DNA from: Amaranthus tricolor
Lineage: Eukaryota; Streptophyta; Magnoliopsida; Caryophyllales; Amaranthaceae
DNA: 64,000 nucleotides
Reading direction: 5' to 3'
Assembly: GCF_026212465.1 (NCBI RefSeq)
Contig: NC_080057.1
Coordinates: forward strand, 22,821,647-22,885,646
Shown: positions 58,713-64,000 of the stretch, in pieces
Layout: each line of letters opens with the position of its first letter
How positions within the stretch are numbered: position 1 is the first letter of the stretch
The notes under the pieces: generated by a model
The model's database searches: none
Told to the model about the DNA's origin: nothing
The model's input: only the letters and a program-made list of their open reading frames with translations
Position numbers and translations under genes: made by a program

Positions 58713-58985
58713 GAAAATTTAAAAAATCAAAAAAATGAATCAAATAATTCAACTTTCAAACTTATTTTAAAAGTAAGCGTGAATTCTTAAATCTGAGGTT
58801 TGGGGCTATTCGCAGTTAGTAACTACGAACAGGTCAAAACAGGTCAAATAGCTTTTCGTAGTTAATAACTGCGAACAGTGATTTTGTATTTTTTGACATG
58901 TTTGCAGTTTCGCTTACTTTTGAAATAAGTTTAAAAGTTGGATTATTTGGTTCATTTTTTTGATTTTTTGACTTAATTTCAAATT
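58713..58985. mobile_element. Nested foldback element
   Basis: Outer arms of about 65-75 bases pair with few mismatches; key blocks are AAAAAATCAAAAAAATGAA and AAAAGTAAGCG on the left and their inverse on the right (CGCTTACTTTTGAAATAAG). Inside is a second inverted pair, TTCGCAGTTAGTAACTACGAA-like at about 58809 and its inverse at about 58855. The whole 270 bases could form one long hairpin. There is no coding capacity. Confidence 0.8.
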
Positions 58986-59164
58986 TTCGAATTGGTGTTT
59001 GTAAGTGTAGTTCACTTTTATTTGTTTTTCCATTTTGAGTGGTCTGTCTTCAAGGGTCTATGTTCAATGGCTTTTTTTTTCCCTTTTTGGGTTTTTTTTT
59101 TTTTTATGTCGACGGGCTTAATTTCTTCTCTTTTTAAGTGTTTTATTAATATATATTCTTTAAT

Positions 59165-59390
59165 TTTAAAAAAAAAGAAAAACATATTGTATATAAGTAA
59201 ATATCATGATAATATCAATTTGAACAACCCACATTGAACATAAATAATAAGAACATATATCTCATAACATAAGTATTTCTTTCAATTTAAAAAAAAAGAA
59301 AAACATATTATGATATAAGTAAATATCATGATAATATCTATTTGAATAACACACATTGAACATAAATAATAAAAAGGATATTTAACATTA
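59165..59390 (+). repeat. Tandem duplication, period about 121 bases
   Basis: The unit containing GAAAAACATATT, AAGTAAATATCATGATAATA and CACATTGAACATAAATAATA occurs twice, starting at about 59165 and 59286. The two copies are more than 85 per cent alike by eye. Confidence 0.85.
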
Positions 59391-59636
59391 AATACTTTTA
59401 ACAAACCTCAGGGAAGAATTATAAGCGCCGACGTATTGCACTATTTTAAATATATATATATATATAAATATAATTTCTGTAATAATTTGTAAAAAAAATT
59501 GTATGTTTCTTAAGAGTTCAATGCATATTACCCGAACTTCAATCGTAATTTATAGGCAAGTATGAGTGGGCGACTATGAATATGCATTTTGTAATTGTCC
59601 CAAAATTTTTTGAAAATATTTTTTCACAAAAATTTA

Positions 59637-60202
59637 CCAACAAGAATGTAGTTGGTATCTTGTTGCTAACTTTTTGGTTTCCGCCCATTCCCACCAAAAA
59701 TAAATCGCCCTTCCAATTTGATTTTTAAACATTTTTCCTACAAGTGTTTGTTGAGAGTTCGTAGGAAAAACACCTACAAAAAACAAGGATGTTGACATTT
59801 TGTTGGAAAATATCTACTCGTCTGTTTTGATAGAATTGTATAAGAGAAAAAAAGAGATTTTTAAGAATAAATTAGATATTGATAATAAATAAAGAGAGAT
59901 AATGAATTGTGTGGATGAAATTAAAATAGAGTTAAAATGTATAGATGAGATTGAAAGAAAGTGATGGGTTATTGTCCAAAAATAAAAATAATGCAAATTA
60001 TATGGGACGGAGTAAAATAATAAATGATGCAAATTGAGTGGAACGTAGAAAGTATAAATTTAACAACTGTAGGAAACCTGTTGACAATTACCAACAAGAC
60101 CCGTTTTGTGAGCAATTTGTTGGTATTTTCCAACGAAAACAATTTGTTGGTATTTTCCATGATATAATTATTTTGTATGCATACAATAATTTTTTTGTAG
60201 TG
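59637..60202. mobile_element. CACTA-type terminus with subterminal repeats
   Basis: The right edge reads TTTTTTTGTAGTG at 60190-60202, the inverse of a CACTACAAAAAAA terminus. Just inside it, CAATTTGTTGGTATTTTCCA occurs twice at about 60112 and 60140. Further in are TTACCAACAAGA, TTTTGTTGGAAAAT and similar short repeats in both orientations. This is the architecture of a CACTA element end. The opposite terminus was not found, so the element is probably truncated. Confidence 0.55.
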
Positions 60203-61673
60203 TTTGATGGAGGATTTATTACTTCATATAAACGCTAGCAAGGTTGTAATTAATATGTTTTGAAGTCACTGAAAATGAAATTAAATAAAATAATTTGTTA
60301 TTATCCCTGATATATATAAGAGATTATTTTTGATTCTTGACGTTTATTATTATCACACACAAACCATTGGATCTGAAATTTGATCAACTTATGGGAGACA
60401 AATACGACCATATAATATATTTTGAATAGTTAGATTGTCATATGGAGTTTTGCCTTGTTTATGATCGCAAATACACCAAAAATGAAATATCTTCTAAATT
60501 ATAACACGTGCTACGGATGCTATATATTAGATTCACCTACATTTATACCTTCCTGTCTCAGAAAAAGAAATAAAAGTTAATGGTTTTGGACAGAAAAAGT
60601 TAAAAAAATTTTCGATTGTAAGACGTTCAATAATACGAGGGTACCTTTAGTAATTAAAAAACTTAAGGGTACCATTGATAAAGTATCAACACTCAGATGT
60701 ATCATTGATAATTTCCTTTATAATAATACTACTATTTATTTTTGCGTAGCGTCGTAGAGACTGGTCTTAATCTTGATATGTACTAAAATCTCCATAAAGT
60801 ACAAAATTTTATGGAACAACAAAGAGTAAAGAATAAAACAAATACAAAGATAAATTCGACAGAAATCTAATATGTAAAGAAAAAAGTGCAAATTTAATTT
60901 AAATTCTTGCTCAGTTTATATTTAAAAATTATAAAAACTGTCAAATAATTATTTCGGTTGATAATGTAGGACGAAGTGGTCTTTTTTTAAAATTATGTTC
61001 ACTGGCAACGCAAGCTACACCTTTTAAATTTAGGGTCTAAGTCTTTTTTTTGTTGCATTATTTTATTTTTATGTCGAATGTTCGTTGGTTCAAATTATTT
61101 TCGGGTCCATTTGTCTTTCTCATAAAATAGTCGCTTAGTATATCGTTTTTAAGGCTTAGCAAGAAAATACAAAATTTAAGTCGGAACATAAACTCTAAAG
61201 TGATCCTAATTTAAAAAACATAAATTCTAAAGCGATCCTAATTTAAAAAATGTACGGGTCAAAACATAAGAGAAAAAGGTAAAGATGGAAATAATTCAAA
61301 AGACATTTTTCATTTATCATTAATTAAAAAATTGCAATACATAGAATAAAGCTATAATGCTTACATAGACAAGCAATAAACACACAAATTAACCAAAATG
61401 ACAAGACACAAATCACCCAAATTAAGCAAATCAACTACATGGAATACATAAACCATGCAAAGCCAATAAGCCATGCAAAACCCTAGCTTAAACTCCTTAA
61501 AACCCTAATTAACACCAACAACCCTCTTCATTTCCACCATCACGAAACCAAACCCACACAATAACTAGCTTAAAACCCTAACTAAAACCATTTTCTAAAA
61601 CACTCAATTTAGGACACATACATATAATTAACTAACATTTAAGGAATACACTGGACACGATAATAATGATGAT

Positions 61674-62024
61674 TTAAGGAATAACGCCAACACCACCACC
61701 AGCACCACCGACACCACCAACAGCTCCACCAACAGGGAAACCAACACCACCAACACCACCACCAATACCAGAGAAACCACCAACACCACCAAAGGGACCC
61801 ACAAATCCAACACCACCACCAATAGCACTACCGACACCACCAAATACAATGTTCTTATTGTCATTAACACCTTTACCATTGTTATTAACACTAGGGTTAA
61901 TTTTCTTGGTGTTATCAATCACATTGTTATTGCTCATTTTCATGGTCCTAGTAGCAAAAGCCAAGTGGCTAACCATGAAAAGTAACAAAACAACACTAAA
62001 TAAGATTGCACAAGACTTCACCAT
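61674..62024 (-). CDS. Small secreted glycine-rich protein
   Basis: A single-exon frame of 116 residues. Residues 1 to about 24 form a signal peptide (KSCAILFSVVLLLFMVSHLAFA). A basic, Asn-rich part follows (residues 25-58), then a Gly/Val-rich tail from about residue 61 with GGVGG, GGGVGF and GGVGGAGGG units. There is no cysteine after the signal. Such proteins go to the cell wall or apoplast, but their role cannot be read from the sequence. The valine-rich frame that overlaps it in another phase is its shadow. The start is the only methionine that includes the full signal peptide. Confidence 0.85.
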   Translation of the reverse strand: MVKSCAILFSVVLLLFMVSHLAFATRTMKMSNNNVIDNTKKINPSVNNNGKGVNDNKNIVFGGVGSAIGGGVGFVGPFGGVGGFSGIGGGVGGVGFPVGGAVGGVGGAGGGVGVIP

Positions 62025-62314
62025 TATTTTCTTCTTAATTTTCTCTCTTTTTTTCTTTTATTATTGATTGGTTTAATATGAGGCAAATGATGCTTGGTGC
62101 AGTGAGCTTGGTGAAGTGGGTTATAAAGAAAAGGATTGGAGTGGGGAAGTTGGGTTTAATAAATGAAAATTTAATGAAAATCTAAGACTAGACTGATATT
62201 GGGTAGATAGTAGCATTTGTGACTTTGTTCAGAAGAATTTATGTGATCTAAAGAAGTGCCAGCTTGATACATGGAGTTGAACTATACATTTATTATGTAA
62301 ATTGGTAATGTTGG

Positions 62315-62656
62315 TGACTTTGGAACAAAAGCTAGGGTTTTGGTTTGACATTGGTGTTTCTTTTATGATGAATTAAACAAGGCTTTGGGATGGTGATAAA
62401 GTTTAAATTTTTTGTTGAGTTTATTAAACTAGGTTGGATTTATTGTAAATGTCAGGAATATTAACGAAAAATTATGAGGTGTATACATTCTATAAGCCAA
62501 GGAGATACCATCCTGAAACTATATGGCCGTGGGAGGAAGGGCTCTAATGACTTTGGAACAAAAGTTAGGGTTTTAGTTTGATATTGGTGTTTTTGTTTAT
62601 TGATGAACAAAAAGAAGGGTTTGAAGGGTGATAAAGTTTAAACTTTTCATTGAGCT
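62315..62656. repeat. Direct duplication of about 107 bases
   Basis: The block at 62315-62420 recurs at about 62549-62656. Shared stretches are GACTTTGGAACAAAAG, TAGGGTTTT, GTTTGA.ATTGGTGTTT and GGTGATAAAGTTTAAA. It lies upstream of the glycine-rich gene. Confidence 0.85.
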
Positions 62657-63197
62657 TGTTTTTGACAAGATATTAGAAGTCCATGTTATAGATTTGAATT
62701 TCATCCACCCTTCTTTCAAGTAAAATTATATGCACCAATTATGAAGGAGATTTGTGCTGCATTCATAATTACGACTCTTGTGTGAAGAAGCGTGAAAAAA
62801 TATACTCCATATGAAGGAGTATAACATATCTTAGGCCTTAGGGCTTTAACAATCAACTTCAATTTTTGATTAAGTTGAAGGGATCACAAGTTGAGCTTTT
62901 AGGATCAAACTTTGACATAAAGAGAAAAATCTTTTGAACCCAAAAATTTTTCACAAGAAATCAAGTACTACCATATGTCATATTGTCATGGAGATTTATT
63001 TTTTAATGGTACAAAAATTAAATATAAATGGTCAAGCATGTTGAATTACGTGGTTTTTAATGTAAACTTGTATTTTTTTTTTAGGCAAACATTTGACTTT
63101 TATATAAAGGTCTTTGGGAGTAATAAGATGGTGAAAGTTTGAAAAAATGACCCAAAATCCCTATCAGATAAGGAATCATGTACTAAAACAGGGGAAA

Positions 63198-63316
63198 GCG
63201 ACGAGTCATCAATTTTTCCTACTGATCTCGTTGAAAGTTACTGAAAGGAACATCGTTATCAAAGGAAAGCGATGACCCGTCGCTTTCACCTAACCCAGAA
63301 GCGACGACTCGTCGCT
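63198..63316. repeat. Cluster of GCGACGA palindromic motifs
   Basis: Three related motifs occur within 120 bases. GCGACGAGTCATC is at 63198-63210, AAAGCGATGACCCGTCGCTTT at 63266-63286 is an imperfect palindrome, and AGCGACGACTCGTCGCT at 63300-63316 is a perfect one with a single central base. Their GC content stands out sharply from the AT-rich surroundings. Confidence 0.75.
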
Positions 63317-64000
63317 AATCTCTGGAAAATGATCGAGTTACTTCTTGAATTATTATCATTAAAAGAAAAGTAATGTATATGCTAATTATTGAGGTAGGCT
63401 GAGAAAAGGGACTAGTTGAGAATTTTACCCATAAATCTAGAACTTACCTAGAAAAGACAATACATATTCCAATCAAAATAAGACCCATTTAAAATTTCCA
63501 AAGATAGGCAATATTAAAAAAGCTTGTTCTTCCGATCAACATACAACACCTGCAAAACAATTAATTATTTAATTAATTATGACCATAACACCTCAACAAC
63601 CGTCCATCTAAGTCAAACTCTTAGTTGACATGAACTTGACCCTTCTTATTTGCACCTTTTTAGTGCTTATACAACCAAGTGAAAATTTTAATTAGTTATT
63701 TGTCATTGCTTGGTTGTAACTAATTTTGTACAAGCATTTGGTAAGCTTGATAAATAAACGTACCATTATGCCAATGGCCAAGCTCACTTCAAGTGTCCAC
63801 CATACATCAACCTTTACTTAATGAGAATTTATGTCCAAATCTATCAAAGTCATTAATTAAAGTCATTCATTAAAAATTTTATTGATATTAACTTGTGTAA
63901 CATAATAGAAAAATAATAGCAAATTAATTAGTTTGATACATATGTAAAGATGAATGTTTTGCGCGTGGACAAATTTAATGGATGATTCGGATAGACAAAC

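Larger units (their letters stand above)
56671..61673. other. Five-kilobase spacer of transposon debris
   Basis: No intact gene is supported between the LRR gene and the glycine-rich protein gene. The spacer contains a GAGACGG-type repeat right after the LRR stop, a possible transposase remnant, a large foldback element, a tandem duplication and a CACTA-type terminus. From 60203 to 61600 it is AT-rich with nothing recognised. Confidence 0.6.
62025..64000. other. Promoter side of the glycine-rich gene and right edge
   Basis: On the minus strand, CTTTATAACC with a CCAAT shortly upstream lies at about 62120-62150, roughly 100 bases before the ATG, and may be the core promoter. Beyond it are a direct duplication (62315-62656) and a cluster of GCGACGA palindromes (63198-63316). 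No gene is supported up to the edge. Confidence 0.5.

Noticed and set aside
59160..59390. CRISPR-like array
   Set aside because: There are only two long, similar units with no short repeat-spacer pattern, in a plant genome.
61628..61918. Valine/leucine-rich minus-strand frame overlapping the glycine-rich gene
   Set aside because: It is the shifted reading of the Gly/Val repeats; the frame with a signal peptide is the credible one.

Overview
This is a stretch of plant nuclear DNA. The genes have many small exons with GT-AG introns, the sequence is AT-rich, and introns and spacers are packed with small transposons. The proteins (a photosystem I subunit with a plastid transit peptide, a TRM-family protein, a TOM2A-like tetraspanin, a plant GDSL lipase) fit a eudicot. 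The repeat types made me think of Caryophyllales, but that is a weak impression. No tRNA or rRNA gene, CRISPR array or bacterial-type operon was seen.

Layout. 0.3-3.5 kb: a decayed RTE-clade LINE on the minus strand, with a scrap of a related element in the opposite orientation just after it. 4.98-16.27 kb (+): a 15-exon SET-domain gene that joins to a 479-residue ATXR2-like histone methyltransferase. 17.7-19.5 kb (-): a three-exon psaE gene (photosystem I subunit IV, 130 residues). 23.2-29.5 kb (+): a TRM/DUF4378 protein (978 residues, five coding exons). 31.3-36.9 kb (-): a six-exon tetraspanin (292 residues). 38.7-43.8 kb (+): a five-exon secreted GDSL esterase/lipase (364 residues). 45.6-56.7 kb (+): a 16-exon leucine-rich-repeat protein (619 residues) with an F-box-like/elongin-A-like N terminus and a short basic motif. 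57-61 kb: transposon debris, including a possible transposase remnant, a large foldback element and a CACTA-type terminus. 61.7-62.0 kb (-): a small secreted glycine-rich protein. The last 2 kb holds a local duplication and a cluster of palindromic motifs.

The genes act in different places (chromatin, thylakoid, cortical cytoskeleton, membranes, cell wall) and do not form one pathway. From memory, psaE - TRM - tetraspanin - GDSL are also neighbours in Arabidopsis (At4g28750 to At4g28780, with a partial second copy near At2g20230-At2g20260), so this block looks like conserved eudicot microsynteny. I did not find a convincing undescribed biological system. The most useful items are the complete exon models, the conserved gene block, the little-characterised LRR gene, and several short-interspersed and foldback repeat families that lie mostly in introns.
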